From positions 1-64,000 of the forward strand of contig NZ_JADEVO010000015.1 of assembly GCF_017114825.1 (NCBI RefSeq): 64,000 bases of DNA, given 5' to 3'. Under the pieces are notes generated by a model. It had not been told where the DNA came from and ran no database searches. It was given only the letters and a program-made list of their open reading frames with translations. Positions 55,477 through 62,963 of this stretch are shown piece by piece; the first letter of the stretch is position 1, and each line of letters starts with the position of its first letter. A program made the translations under genes and the position numbers. This stretch comes from Pseudomonas gregormendelii. Lineage in GTDB: Bacteria > Pseudomonadota > Gammaproteobacteria > Pseudomonadales > Pseudomonadaceae.

Positions 55477-56398
55477 CGGCCCAGTTCTCATCACCGGCGG
55501 TGCCGGTTTCATCGGCTCGCACCTGACCGATGCCTTGCTCGCCAAGGGCCATTCGGTGCGCATTCTCGACGACCTGTCCACCGGCAAGCGCAGCAACCTG
55601 CCGCTGGACAATCCCAAGGTTGAGCTGATTCTCGGTGATGTCGCCGATGCAGCGCTGGTGGCGCGCACGATGGTCGGCTGCAGCGCCGTGGCACACCTGG
55701 CGGCGGTCGCTTCGGTCCAGGCGTCGGTGGATGATCCGGTCAGAACCCACCAGAGCAATTTCGTAGCTTCGTTGAATGTGTGCGAAGCCATGCGCCAGGC
55801 CGGAGTCAAACGCGTGTTGTTTGCCTCCAGCGCGGCGGTCTACGGCAACAACGGTGAAGGCGAGTCGATCGACGAAGAAACGCCCAAATCGCCGTTGACG
55901 CCCTATGCCTCGGACAAACTGGCCAGCGAGCACTATTTTGACTTCTACCGGCGACAGCATGGCCTGGAACCGGTGGTCTTCCGTTTCTTCAACATCTACG
56001 GCCCGCGCCAGGATCCGTCCTCGCCGTACTCCGGGGTGATCAGCATCTTCAGCGAGCGGGCGCAGAAAGGCTTGCCGATCACCGTGTTTGGCGATGGCGA
56101 GCAGACTCGGGATTTTGTTTACGTTGAAGACCTCGTCGACCTGCTGGTGCAGGCCATCGAGAAGCCGCAGGTCGAGGTGGGCGCGATCAATGTTGGCTGG
56201 AACCAGGCGACTACACTCAAGCAGATGCTGCAGGCGCTGGAAGTGGTGGTGGGTCAGTTGCCGCCGGTGAGCTACGCACCGGCGCGCTCCGGAGATATTC
56301 GTCATTCACGGGCGAACAATCGACGGCTGCTGGAGCGGTTTACCTACCCGGAGCAGACGCCGATGAGCGTGGGGTTGGCGCGGTTGTTGGGGCGCTGA
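55469..56398 (+). CDS. NAD-dependent epimerase/dehydratase (GalE-like)
   Basis: A 309-residue extended short-chain dehydrogenase. The cofactor loop TGGAGFIG (9-16), the catalytic Ser (FASSAAVYG, about 120) and Tyr 146-Lys 150 (PYASDK) are intact; FNIYGPRQDPSSPYSGVI is the nucleotide-sugar part. It resembles UDP-glucose/UDP-GlcNAc 4-epimerases. The ATG lies in the last codons of the RmlD-like gene and has no strong ribosome site of its own, so translation is coupled. No glycosyltransferase genes are close, so the glycan pathway is unknown. A bidirectional terminator follows. Confidence 0.9.
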   Translation: MADGPVLITGGAGFIGSHLTDALLAKGHSVRILDDLSTGKRSNLPLDNPKVELILGDVADAALVARTMVGCSAVAHLAAVASVQASVDDPVRTHQSNFVASLNVCEAMRQAGVKRVLFASSAAVYGNNGEGESIDEETPKSPLTPYASDKLASEHYFDFYRRQHGLEPVVFRFFNIYGPRQDPSSPYSGVISIFSERAQKGLPITVFGDGEQTRDFVYVEDLVDLLVQAIEKPQVEVGAINVGWNQATTLKQMLQALEVVVGQLPPVSYAPARSGDIRHSRANNRRLLERFTYPEQTPMSVGLARLLGR

Positions 56399-56412
56399 GT
56401 CCTGCTGCAATG

Positions 56413-56443
56413 AAAAAGGCGCCTTCAAAGAGGGCGCCTTTTT
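56413..56443. terminator. Bidirectional terminator between epimerase and oprG
   Basis: AAAAAGGCGCC / GGCGCCTTTTT hairpin with a short loop. The A-tract and T-tract allow it to stop transcription from both convergent genes. Confidence 0.93.
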
Positions 56444-56496
56444 CGTTTCTGGACGGGTGTTGACCTTGCTCGCGACAGCGTTCCGACCCAAGCGGT

Positions 56497-57195
56497 TTAG
56501 AACTTGTAACCCAGGCCAACCATGTAGATGAACGGATCCACATCCACGTCGACCTTGGCCCGGGTGCCCGGTGCCACTGCGTTGTTTTCCACGGTGGCGG
56601 TGGTGTCGATGTCGATGTAGCGCACCTGCGCGTTGAGCATGATGTTGTCGGTGATCATGTAGTCGGCACCCACCTGGAACGCCATGCCCCAGGAGTTTTC
56701 CGCCTTGAAGTTGCTGAAACCGTTGGCGCTGGCTTCACTGCCCACGTGTTCGTCGTAGATCCAGGTGTAGTTGATGCCGGCACCCACATACGGCTGGAAT
56801 AGCGACTTGTGATCCAGCGGGTAGTACACCACGCTCAGCGTCGGCGGCAGGTGTTTGAGCGAACCGAGTTTGCCGTTGGCCGCGCCCAGGGCGGTGCCTT
56901 TGATCTTCACGTCGTGCTCGAACGGGGAGGCGGCGAGCAATTCGATACCCCAGTGGCTGTCGATCATGTACGCGAAGTTCAAACCCAGCTGCGTGTCGCT
57001 GCTCATGGTCGCCTTGCCACCCAGGTCGGCCCCGGCCAGTGGGCCCTGGTCGACCTTGACGCTGGAGCTGTCGGCTGTCGGGTTGACGGTGATAGCGCCA
57101 GCGCGAACGATGATATCGCCAGCGTCGTGGGCATGGGCGAGCGGGGCTGCGAGCGCGAGGGCAAACAGCGAAGCGCAGAGCGCGGACTTGTGCAT
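56497..57195 (-). CDS. oprG: Outer membrane protein OprG (OmpW family)
   Basis: A 232-residue precursor with a signal peptide (about 1-22, ending AHAHA region) and an eight-strand beta barrel ending in the aromatic outer-membrane signature GLGYKF. OmpW/OprG proteins form a narrow hydrophobic gate that has been implicated in uptake of small hydrophobic molecules and, in P. aeruginosa, in growth with little oxygen. An Anr-like site lies at 57261-57274. The order epimerase-oprG-zrg operon follows P. aeruginosa. Confidence 0.93.
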   Translation of the reverse strand: MHKSALCASLFALALAAPLAHAHDAGDIIVRAGAITVNPTADSSSVKVDQGPLAGADLGGKATMSSDTQLGLNFAYMIDSHWGIELLAASPFEHDVKIKGTALGAANGKLGSLKHLPPTLSVVYYPLDHKSLFQPYVGAGINYTWIYDEHVGSEASANGFSNFKAENSWGMAFQVGADYMITDNIMLNAQVRYIDIDTTATVENNAVAPGTRAKVDVDVDPFIYMVGLGYKF

Positions 57196-57260
57196 GAGGG
57201 CTCCAAAGGACGTTAAAAATTTTCGATGTCCAATGGTAAGGCGGCTAACAATCAGGTCTT

Positions 57261-57274
57261 TTGATTCAGCTCAA
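57261..57274 (-). promoter_or_regulatory. Anr/FNR-like box upstream of oprG
   Basis: On the minus strand TTGAGCTGAATCAA matches TTGAT-N4-ATCAA at nine of ten fixed positions. TACCAT at 57233-57238 is a reasonable -10; the start point it predicts (about 57226) puts the centre of the box at -41.5, the class II position for FNR-type activators. P. aeruginosa oprG is known to be induced by Anr in low oxygen. Confidence 0.7.
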
Positions 57275-57313
57275 TGAAACAGTGAAGGGGTGGTTTTTCG
57301 TGGAACCTTTGAA

Positions 57314-57414
57314 GGCCCCATCGCTGGCAAGCCAGCTCCCACAGTGATCGAGTCGTTCACACTTTTTGTGTCACCGACGAAACCTGTGGGGGCTGGCTTG
57401 CCAGCGATGGGGCC
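57314..57414. repeat. REP pair (family B), facing arms
   Basis: GGCCCCATCGCTGGCAAGCC at 57314 and its inverse copy (GTGGGGGCTGGCTTGCCAGC, ending GATGGGGCC at 57414) flank a 40-base centre. One mismatch separates the arms. It lies between oprG and the DUF3299 gene, where it may form the 3' structure of the zrg operon transcript. Confidence 0.85.
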
Positions 57415-57442
57415 CTTACAAACAGCCTAAAATTACCAGGGT

Positions 57443-57961
57443 CTACTCCGGCAGCTCATACGCATAAATCTTGTCCGCCTCCATCTGATACCCCGCATCC
57501 GCCAGTTCGCTGGTCGACGCCTTCACCTGCATCGCACCCTCGATCCAGTAAGGCTGATACAGCTCCTCCAGCTTCACGCCCAACTCGCTTTTCACATGCA
57601 CGATCTGGTTCGACGGCGGTGGCGGTACGTGGATGCAGGCGCCGAAATACGGCACCAGCAGAAACTCCGTGGTGCGCCCTTCCTCACTCACTTCCAGTGG
57701 CACAATGTACCCCGGCAGGCGAATGTTCTGGCCGTCGAGTCCCTGCACCACGGGGGCATTGGGCATGTCCTGCTTCGCCGCTGGTGCCGATTCGGCCGAC
57801 AGCGCACTGCTCATCTGCGACAGGTCATGCAGCGGCGTCATGTCCGGCACTTCCGGTGCTGCGTCCGGGGGGATCATCTCCGACCAGGTCAGGTCCTTGG
57901 GCTGGGCTGCCCACAGCGGCAGGGCGAACAGCATCAACAGCGCGAGCAGGACGCGGGGCAT
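57443..57961 (-). CDS. DUF3299 periplasmic protein of the Zrg-like zinc system
   Basis: A 172-residue protein with a signal peptide (MPRVLLALLMLFALPLWA) and a DUF3299 domain containing GYIVPLEV and YFGACIHVPPPPSNQIVHV. Start 57961 has an AGGAA site eight bases upstream; an alternative ATG at 57976 overlaps the permease stop. Last gene of the zrgA-ATPase-permease-DUF3299 operon, matching P. aeruginosa PA4066, which is induced by zinc starvation. The cysteine and histidine in the CIHVP motif could bind metal, which is inference. Confidence 0.85.
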   Translation of the reverse strand: MPRVLLALLMLFALPLWAAQPKDLTWSEMIPPDAAPEVPDMTPLHDLSQMSSALSAESAPAAKQDMPNAPVVQGLDGQNIRLPGYIVPLEVSEEGRTTEFLLVPYFGACIHVPPPPSNQIVHVKSELGVKLEELYQPYWIEGAMQVKASTSELADAGYQMEADKIYAYELPE

Positions 57962-57972
57962 CTTCGACTTCC

Positions 57973-59238
57973 TCATAAACGGATCGACAGGCCATCGGCA
58001 AGGGATTGGCGATACGCACGCCAGGCCGGCACGCTGCCCATCAGTAACGCAGCGCACAGGATGCCACCGAGCAGCGTCCATTCATATTCACTTGGCCACG
58101 CCAACGGTAAATACAACCCGTAGTTGGCCTGCACGTAACCCTGGGCGCCTGCGATACACACGTACAACAGGGCCACGCCGGCAATCACCCCGGACAACGC
58201 CAGGGCAAACGCCTCCAGCACCAGCAGCGAGGCGATATGCCACGGGCGAGCGCCGACCGAACGCAGAATCGCCATCTCCCGCCGGCGTTCGTTGAGGCTG
58301 GTGAGAATCGCCGTGAGCATGCCGATCAACCCGGTCAGTACCACGAACAGCGACACCACGAACAAGGCTTTTTCCGCTGTGCTCATCAGGCTCCACAATT
58401 CCTGCAGGGCGACGCCGGGCAGGATGGCAAGCATCGGCTCACCGCGAAATTCATTGATCTCACGCTGCAGGGCGAAGGTGGAAATCTTGCTGTTCAGGCC
58501 CAGCATGAAGGCGGTGATCGCCTGCGGCGTCAGGTCCATGTTGCGCGCCTGATCGGCACTGATGCGCCCATTACCCCGGGCCGGCACGCCGTTGTGCCAG
58601 TCGACGTGAATCGCTTCCATGCCACCCAGGCTGATGTGCAGCGTGCGGTCCACGGGCGTACCCGTGCGTTTGAGGACGCCGACCACAGTGAATGGTTTGT
58701 CGTCGTGCTTGACCAGGCTGATCACCGCGACGCCGTGGGCCAGGACCAGTTTGTCGCCGAGTTTGTAGTGCAGCGCATCGGCCACCTCGGCGCCGAGTAC
58801 CACTTCGAACGGATCGGTGGCGAATGCGCGACCGTCGGCCAGTTTCAGGTGCTGCTGGCGGCCGTATTGATAGTGCTCGAAGTACGCCTCGGTGGTGCCC
58901 ATCACCCGGTAACCGCGATGGGAGTCGCCGAGGGACATCGGGATGGCCCACTTCACTTTCGGGTTGTTGGCGAAGTGCTCGAAGCTGTCCCAGCGGATGT
59001 TGTTGGTGGCATTGCCGATGCGAAACACCGAGTACAGCAGCAGATTCACCGAACCGGAGCGTGCGCCGACGATGAGGTCGGTGCCACTGATGGTGCTGGC
59101 GAAACTGGCCTTGGCTTCGGTACGAACCCGTTCCACGGCCAGCAGCAGGCAGACCGACAAGGCGATGGCGAATGCAGTCAGGATCGCAGTAAAGCGACGA
59201 TTAGCCAGGCTGGCCATGGCTAGACGAAACAGATACAT
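57973..59238 (-). CDS. MacB/FtsX-type ABC permease, Zrg-like
   Basis: A 421-residue permease with one N-terminal span, a large periplasmic domain (about 45-275) and three C-terminal spans, the MacB/LolE-like fold. N-terminus MYLFRLAMASLANRRFTAIL is typical. The start at 59238 follows the ATPase stop by one base with a GAGG site; the longer frame is not supported. MacB-type transporters do not import solutes classically, so the role in zinc uptake is unclear. Counterpart of P. aeruginosa PA4065. Confidence 0.9.
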   Translation of the reverse strand: MYLFRLAMASLANRRFTAILTAFAIALSVCLLLAVERVRTEAKASFASTISGTDLIVGARSGSVNLLLYSVFRIGNATNNIRWDSFEHFANNPKVKWAIPMSLGDSHRGYRVMGTTEAYFEHYQYGRQQHLKLADGRAFATDPFEVVLGAEVADALHYKLGDKLVLAHGVAVISLVKHDDKPFTVVGVLKRTGTPVDRTLHISLGGMEAIHVDWHNGVPARGNGRISADQARNMDLTPQAITAFMLGLNSKISTFALQREINEFRGEPMLAILPGVALQELWSLMSTAEKALFVVSLFVVLTGLIGMLTAILTSLNERRREMAILRSVGARPWHIASLLVLEAFALALSGVIAGVALLYVCIAGAQGYVQANYGLYLPLAWPSEYEWTLLGGILCAALLMGSVPAWRAYRQSLADGLSIRL

Positions 59239-59239
59239 C

Positions 59240-59950
59240 TCAAACCTCTTCGGACGTGGCGGCGCGGTTGAGTTCGGCCAGGGACAGATGGCGGTCGAAC
59301 AGCGGCGCCAGGCTCTGGTCGTGGCTGACGAACAACAGGCTCGATCCGGCTTCGCGGCATTCGGCAAACAGCAGGCGGATGAAGTTTTCCCGGGCGTCGT
59401 AGTCCAGCGCCGAAGTCGGCTCGTCGGCGATCACCAGTTCAGGCTGGCCGATCAGCGCTCGGGCGGCGGCTACTCGCTGTTGCTGACCGATGGAAAGGGA
59501 GTCGGCGCGTCGGCTCAACAGGTTCTGATCTTTCAGGCCCAAGTGGGCAAGCAGGGTGACGGCAGCCTGGTCGACGCTGCCGTGACGCTGGATTGCCCGT
59601 TCGGCGCGCAACCTGGAGAAATGGCAGGGCAACTCGACGTTCTCGCGCACCGAGAGGAATGGCAGCAGGTTGAACTGCTGGAAAATATAGCCGGTGTGAT
59701 CGACGCGAAACGTGTCGCGCGCACCGGCGGACAGCTCGGTCAGCTCCTGGCCAAGCAGGCGGATGCTGCCGCGATCGGGCTTCTGCACGCCGCCGAGCAG
59801 CCCCAGCAGAGTGGTCTTGCCGCTGCCACTGGGCCCCTTGAGAAACAAGCTCTCGCCGGCTTCCAGGCGAAACGCCGGGATGTCGAGCAAGGGCGGATGA
59901 CCGGGCCAGCTGAAGCCCAGGTTTGACAGTTCGATGAGAGGTTGAGTCAT
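59240..59950 (-). CDS. ABC transporter ATP-binding protein, Zrg-like
   Basis: A 236-residue ATPase of the MacB/LolD family. Walker A GPSGSGKT is at 39-46, the Q-loop FQQFNLLPF, Walker B VIADEPTSALD, and the switch His in VSHDQ. The signature motif reads LSIGQQQRV rather than LSGGQ, a single change. It probably pairs with the downstream permease. Counterpart of PA4064. It is separated from the upstream zrgA-like gene by 139 bases that contain a perfect inverted repeat. Confidence 0.93.
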   Translation of the reverse strand: MTQPLIELSNLGFSWPGHPPLLDIPAFRLEAGESLFLKGPSGSGKTTLLGLLGGVQKPDRGSIRLLGQELTELSAGARDTFRVDHTGYIFQQFNLLPFLSVRENVELPCHFSRLRAERAIQRHGSVDQAAVTLLAHLGLKDQNLLSRRADSLSIGQQQRVAAARALIGQPELVIADEPTSALDYDARENFIRLLFAECREAGSSLLFVSHDQSLAPLFDRHLSLAELNRAATSEEV

Positions 59951-59980
59951 AACACCGGTTTCGTGAGCGTGAATGCCCCC

Positions 59981-60073
59981 GTAGGAGCTGCCGAGTGCAA
60001 CGAGGCTGCGATCTTTTGATTTTTCAAAGCAAGATCAAAAGATCGCAGCCTCGTTGCACTCGGCAGCTCCTAC
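59981..60073. repeat. Perfect 40-base-pair inverted repeat (family A REP pair)
   Basis: The arm GTAGGAGCTGCCGAGTGCAA...TCTTTTGAT (59981-60020) is exactly complementary to 60034-60073, with a 13-base centre TTTTCAAAGCAAG. This is an undamaged REP pair (BIME-like). It sits inside the Zrg-like operon, between the DUF2796 gene and the ATPase gene, and would form a very stable RNA hairpin. Confidence 0.95.
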
Positions 60074-60089
60074 AGGACTCGGGGTGGAT

Positions 60090-60692
60090 TCAGAATTTCA
60101 GGGCAGCGGCCTTGGCCGTCACTTCAACGCCCTGCTGGCCGCTCGGGCCGATCAGTTGTACCTGAATTTTCTGGGTGGCCGGAAAGGTATTGAAGATATT
60201 CGCCAGGTCCAGGGACTTCAGCGCTGCCGGTGTCGAACAGGTGAAGTGGTAATGGGCGTGAATTTCGCTGTGATCGTGGTGATGCTCGCCCTTGGACGTC
60301 GCTTCGTGATCATCCTCGGCGTCCGGTTTGTCACCGAACAGCGGGCTTTCCAGCGCTTGACTGGTTGCCACACAGCCGGCAGCGGCTGGCAGGCTGAACA
60401 GGGCCAGGGGCTTTTCCAGCGCGGCCCGGGCAGCGGCGACCCTGGCTTTGTCGGCGTCGGTGGTGGCCTGGTGTTCGAAACCCACCAGGTTCATTGCCGG
60501 GCTTTGCAGTTCCAACTCCAGCGTCTGACCGTCCAGGGCCGCGTTCAAGCGGCCGACGCCATGCTCATGGGCCTCCAGGCTGCCATGCTCTTCGTTATGT
60601 TCATGGTCGTGATCATGTTCATGGGCTTGAGCGGCGTAAGCATCGGCCAGCGGCAACAGGGCGAATGGCAAAGCGAGCAACAGTCGACGCAT
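60090..60692 (-). CDS. zrgA: Histidine-rich periplasmic zinc-binding protein, DUF2796 (ZrgA-like)
   Basis: A 200-residue precursor with a signal peptide (MRRLLLALPFALLPLADAYA) and two histidine clusters: one right after cleavage (AHEHDHDHEHNEEHG) and one in the middle (HEATSKGEHHHDHSEIHAHYHF). DUF2796 proteins include V. cholerae ZrgA and P. aeruginosa PA4063, both part of zinc-acquisition operons. The protein probably binds Zn(II) in the periplasm and works with the downstream ABC genes. A Zur-like operator lies 35-49 bases before the start. Confidence 0.9.
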   Translation of the reverse strand: MRRLLLALPFALLPLADAYAAQAHEHDHDHEHNEEHGSLEAHEHGVGRLNAALDGQTLELELQSPAMNLVGFEHQATTDADKARVAAARAALEKPLALFSLPAAAGCVATSQALESPLFGDKPDAEDDHEATSKGEHHHDHSEIHAHYHFTCSTPAALKSLDLANIFNTFPATQKIQVQLIGPSGQQGVEVTAKAAALKF

Positions 60693-60726
60693 GGGGACTC
60701 TCCGGGCGGAAGGTAACTAAATGTTA

Positions 60727-60741
60727 TGTGATCTTATAACG
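60727..60741 (-). promoter_or_regulatory. Zur-like operator
   Basis: TGTGATCTTATAACG on the plus strand matches the gammaproteobacterial Zur consensus TGTTATANTATAACA at 11 of 14 fixed positions, with a perfect right half TATAAC. On the minus strand it contains TATAAG, a possible -10 of the zrgA promoter, so a bound repressor would block it. It is in the divergent gap and could also affect the gene starting at 60822. Confidence 0.65.
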
Positions 60742-60821
60742 TATGCAGAGTTTGACTGCCTGCTTGGCGTTGCACAAGTCCCGTGGGAGCATGCGCAGAA
60801 GAAAAATGCGGGAGCAGACTC

Positions 60822-61166
60822 ATGTTGCGTATACGCGGAAGCATCGGCGCCTGGCCGGTGGATTTGACATTGGAGATGGACGACGCGGATTGGGCGCGGC
60901 TTGGCGCGCAGTTGCAGGTCGCTCCGGTAGACGCCAGCGCTACGCCTGCGGCGAAACCGGTCACCCAGGACGATGCGCTGTGGCAGGTCGCCAAGGATCT
61001 GTTGCGCCAGGCCGGGCAGTTGAGCGGGCCGGATTTGCTGGAGCAGCTGGAAGGGCTCACTGGCAGCGCGGCAGCGGGCAAGCGCTTGCTGGTGCGCTTG
61101 CGCCATTGTGCGGACGTGAAGGTGGTCAGCGGCGCAGATACGCCGCTTTACAGCTGGGTCGATTGA
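60822..61166 (+). CDS. Small conserved protein, PA4062-like
   Basis: A 114-residue soluble protein, MLRIRGSIGAWPVDLTLEMDDADW..., with one cysteine and no recognised motif. It divergently faces zrgA across a 129-base gap with the Zur-like box. A GGGAG site 10 bases before ATG 60822 supports this start; an earlier in-frame ATG at 60783 would add 13 unlikely residues. P. aeruginosa has a similar gene (PA4062) in the same place. Function unknown. Confidence 0.8.
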   Translation: MLRIRGSIGAWPVDLTLEMDDADWARLGAQLQVAPVDASATPAAKPVTQDDALWQVAKDLLRQAGQLSGPDLLEQLEGLTGSAAAGKRLLVRLRHCADVKVVSGADTPLYSWVD

Positions 61167-61170
61167 ATAT

Positions 61171-61254
61171 CGCCGCCTCGCTTCGCTCGACAGCTCCTAC
61201 AAGAAATCTTGTGCACCCGTAGGAGCTGTCGAGTGAAACGAGGCTGCGATCTTG
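61171..61254. repeat. REP pair (family A), slightly diverged
   Basis: Left arm CGCCTCGCTTCGCTCGACAGC (within 61171-61200, ending TCCTAC) and right arm GTAGGAGCTGTCGAGTGAAA (from 61219) are inverse copies with a few mismatches. It fills the convergent gap between the PA4062-like gene and cnoX and probably serves as their 3' structure. Confidence 0.88.
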
Positions 61255-61261
61255 TGCGTCT

Positions 61262-62134
61262 TCAATAAAGAGCAGCAAACAACTTGCGACGGTACGTGGT
61301 CACCAGCGGGTGATCGTTGCCCAGCAGCTCGAAGACTTGCAACAAGGTCTTGTGCGGCAGGCCTTCGTTGTAGCTGCGATTGCGGATGAACAGCTTGAGC
61401 AATCCGTCCAGCGCCGCATCGTATTGCTGACGGGCCAATTGCTGGACGGCCAGTTGATAGACGGCCTCGTCGTCCAGAGGGTTCTTCGCCAGGCGCGCCT
61501 TCAGGTCTGCGGCATCCGGCAGGTCCTTGGCCTGGCCGAGGAACTGGATCTGCGCCTTGGCACCGGCCAGGGCGGCTTTGTGTTCGTCGCTCTTGACCGA
61601 GTCGAGTACCGATTGCGCATCAGCCAGCTCGCCACGTTCAGTCAGGCAGCGGGCGTAGAGAATCAGCGCCTTGGCGTTGGTATTGTCCTCACCCAGCAGC
61701 TCCTTGAGCACGGCTTCGGCATCGGCGAAGCGGCTGTCGTCGAACAACGCCTGAGCCTGTTCGAACGGATCGGCGGCGGCCGGCGGTGGCATCTGCACAT
61801 GCGGCTCGAGCATGGTGCGTACGGCTGACTCCGGCTGCGCGCCGGCAAAGCCGTCCACCGGCTGGCCGTCCTTGAACAGCACCACGGTCGGCAGGCTGCG
61901 AATGCCAAAGCGGGCGACGATGTCCTGCTCCAGATCGCAGTTGACCTTGGCCAGCAACAGCTCGCCCTGATAGCTCTCGGCGATGGTCTGCAGCATCGGC
62001 ATCAGCACTTTGCACGGCGCGCACCATTCGGCCCAGAAATCCACCAGGACGGGTTTGTGGAATGAGTTCTCGATCACCGACTGGTCGAAATCGGCGGTGG
62101 TGGCGTCGAAGATGTACGGCGTTTCCTGACTCAT
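61262..62134 (-). CDS. cnoX: Thioredoxin-TPR co-chaperone CnoX (YbbN)
   Basis: A 290-residue protein with an N-terminal thioredoxin domain (about 1-110) and C-terminal TPR-like helices (about 120-290). The active site is WCAPC (Cys 38, Cys 41), a full dithiol pair; E. coli CnoX has lost this pair (SxxC) and acts as a chlorine-activated holdase. So this version could both reduce disulfides and assist protein folding, passing clients to GroEL or DnaK. Start at 62134. Counterpart of P. aeruginosa PA4061. Confidence 0.9.
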   Translation of the reverse strand: MSQETPYIFDATTADFDQSVIENSFHKPVLVDFWAEWCAPCKVLMPMLQTIAESYQGELLLAKVNCDLEQDIVARFGIRSLPTVVLFKDGQPVDGFAGAQPESAVRTMLEPHVQMPPPAAADPFEQAQALFDDSRFADAEAVLKELLGEDNTNAKALILYARCLTERGELADAQSVLDSVKSDEHKAALAGAKAQIQFLGQAKDLPDAADLKARLAKNPLDDEAVYQLAVQQLARQQYDAALDGLLKLFIRNRSYNEGLPHKTLLQVFELLGNDHPLVTTYRRKLFAALY

Positions 62135-62227
62135 GGGGGATCTCGTAAAAGCGTGAATGGGGCCACTATAAGGCTTGGCGGGGGGTGGCCGGAAGCGGGG
62201 TGTGACCGGGAGAGTTGTATCGCCTGA

Positions 62228-62308
62228 TCTGACGCTTCGCCAGCAGGCTGGCTCCCACCATGGAATGCGGTCAACTGTGGGAGCCAGCCTGCTGGCGATG
62301 GCGTCAGA
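62228..62308. repeat. REP pair (family B), near-perfect arms
   Basis: CTGACGCTTCGCCAGCAGGC (from 62229, running through TGGCTCCCAC) is matched by GTGGGAGCCAGCCTGCTGGC followed by GATGGCGTCAG (62277-62307). The 16-base centre is unique. It lies between cnoX and the methyltransferase gene, both on the minus strand. Confidence 0.88.
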
Positions 62309-62963
62309 CAGGGCGCAGCGCGTGGTAGAGACTCACATGCCGAAACTCTTCCGGTTCGGCCAGATCCGGCAAGGTCATCGCTTCCAGCATCTCGATGCGC
62401 CGATACAACCGATGGCGAAAATCCCTCACCCGCGAATCCGCCACCAGCGCCTCGCGCCCACGACTCAGGAATTCATCGAGTAATGGCAGGTTCGCCCGGT
62501 CGTACAGGACGTCGGCCACCAGGATCAGGTCGAACCGGTCTGCTTCGGCGAAGAAATCTGTCGAATAGGCAAGGTGCACATCATTGAGCTCGGCATTCGC
62601 CCGGCACGCTGCGATCGCCAGCGGGTCGAGATCGCAGGCCACCACTTCCAGGGCCCCGGCCTTGACCGCAGCAATGCCCGCCACCCCGGAACCGGCACCG
62701 AAGTCCAGCACCCGTTTGCCGGCGACCCACTGCGGGTGTTCGGCGAGGTAGCGCGCCACCGCCAGGCCACTGGCCCAGCAGAAACTCCAGTACGGCGGCT
62801 CATGCAGGATCCGCCGGGTTTCCTCCGGGCTGAAGGCGCGGTCCATGTTGTCGCCGTCGATCAGCCAGAGCTTTAGCTGTGTTCCGGGCAACGCCACAGG
62901 CACCAGCTGCGCATCACCCAGCAATTGCCCCAGCGACTGCTGCAGGTCGAGCGGTGCAATCAT
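62304..62963 (-). CDS. Class I SAM-dependent methyltransferase (ETFB-lysine methyltransferase-like)
   Basis: A 219-residue Rossmann methyltransferase. Motif I is VLDFGAGSG (85-93), followed by the acidic loop VACDLDPLA and the post-I region; VADVLYDR corresponds to the catalytic-face motif. The N-terminal LWLIDGDNMDRAFSPEETRRILHEPPYWSFCWASG matches protein-lysine methyltransferases of the METTL20/PrmA-like group. Target protein unknown. The ATG overlaps the stop of the upstream lipoprotein gene (ATGA). Confidence 0.87.
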   Translation of the reverse strand: MIAPLDLQQSLGQLLGDAQLVPVALPGTQLKLWLIDGDNMDRAFSPEETRRILHEPPYWSFCWASGLAVARYLAEHPQWVAGKRVLDFGAGSGVAGIAAVKAGALEVVACDLDPLAIAACRANAELNDVHLAYSTDFFAEADRFDLILVADVLYDRANLPLLDEFLSRGREALVADSRVRDFRHRLYRRIEMLEAMTLPDLAEPEEFRHVSLYHALRPV

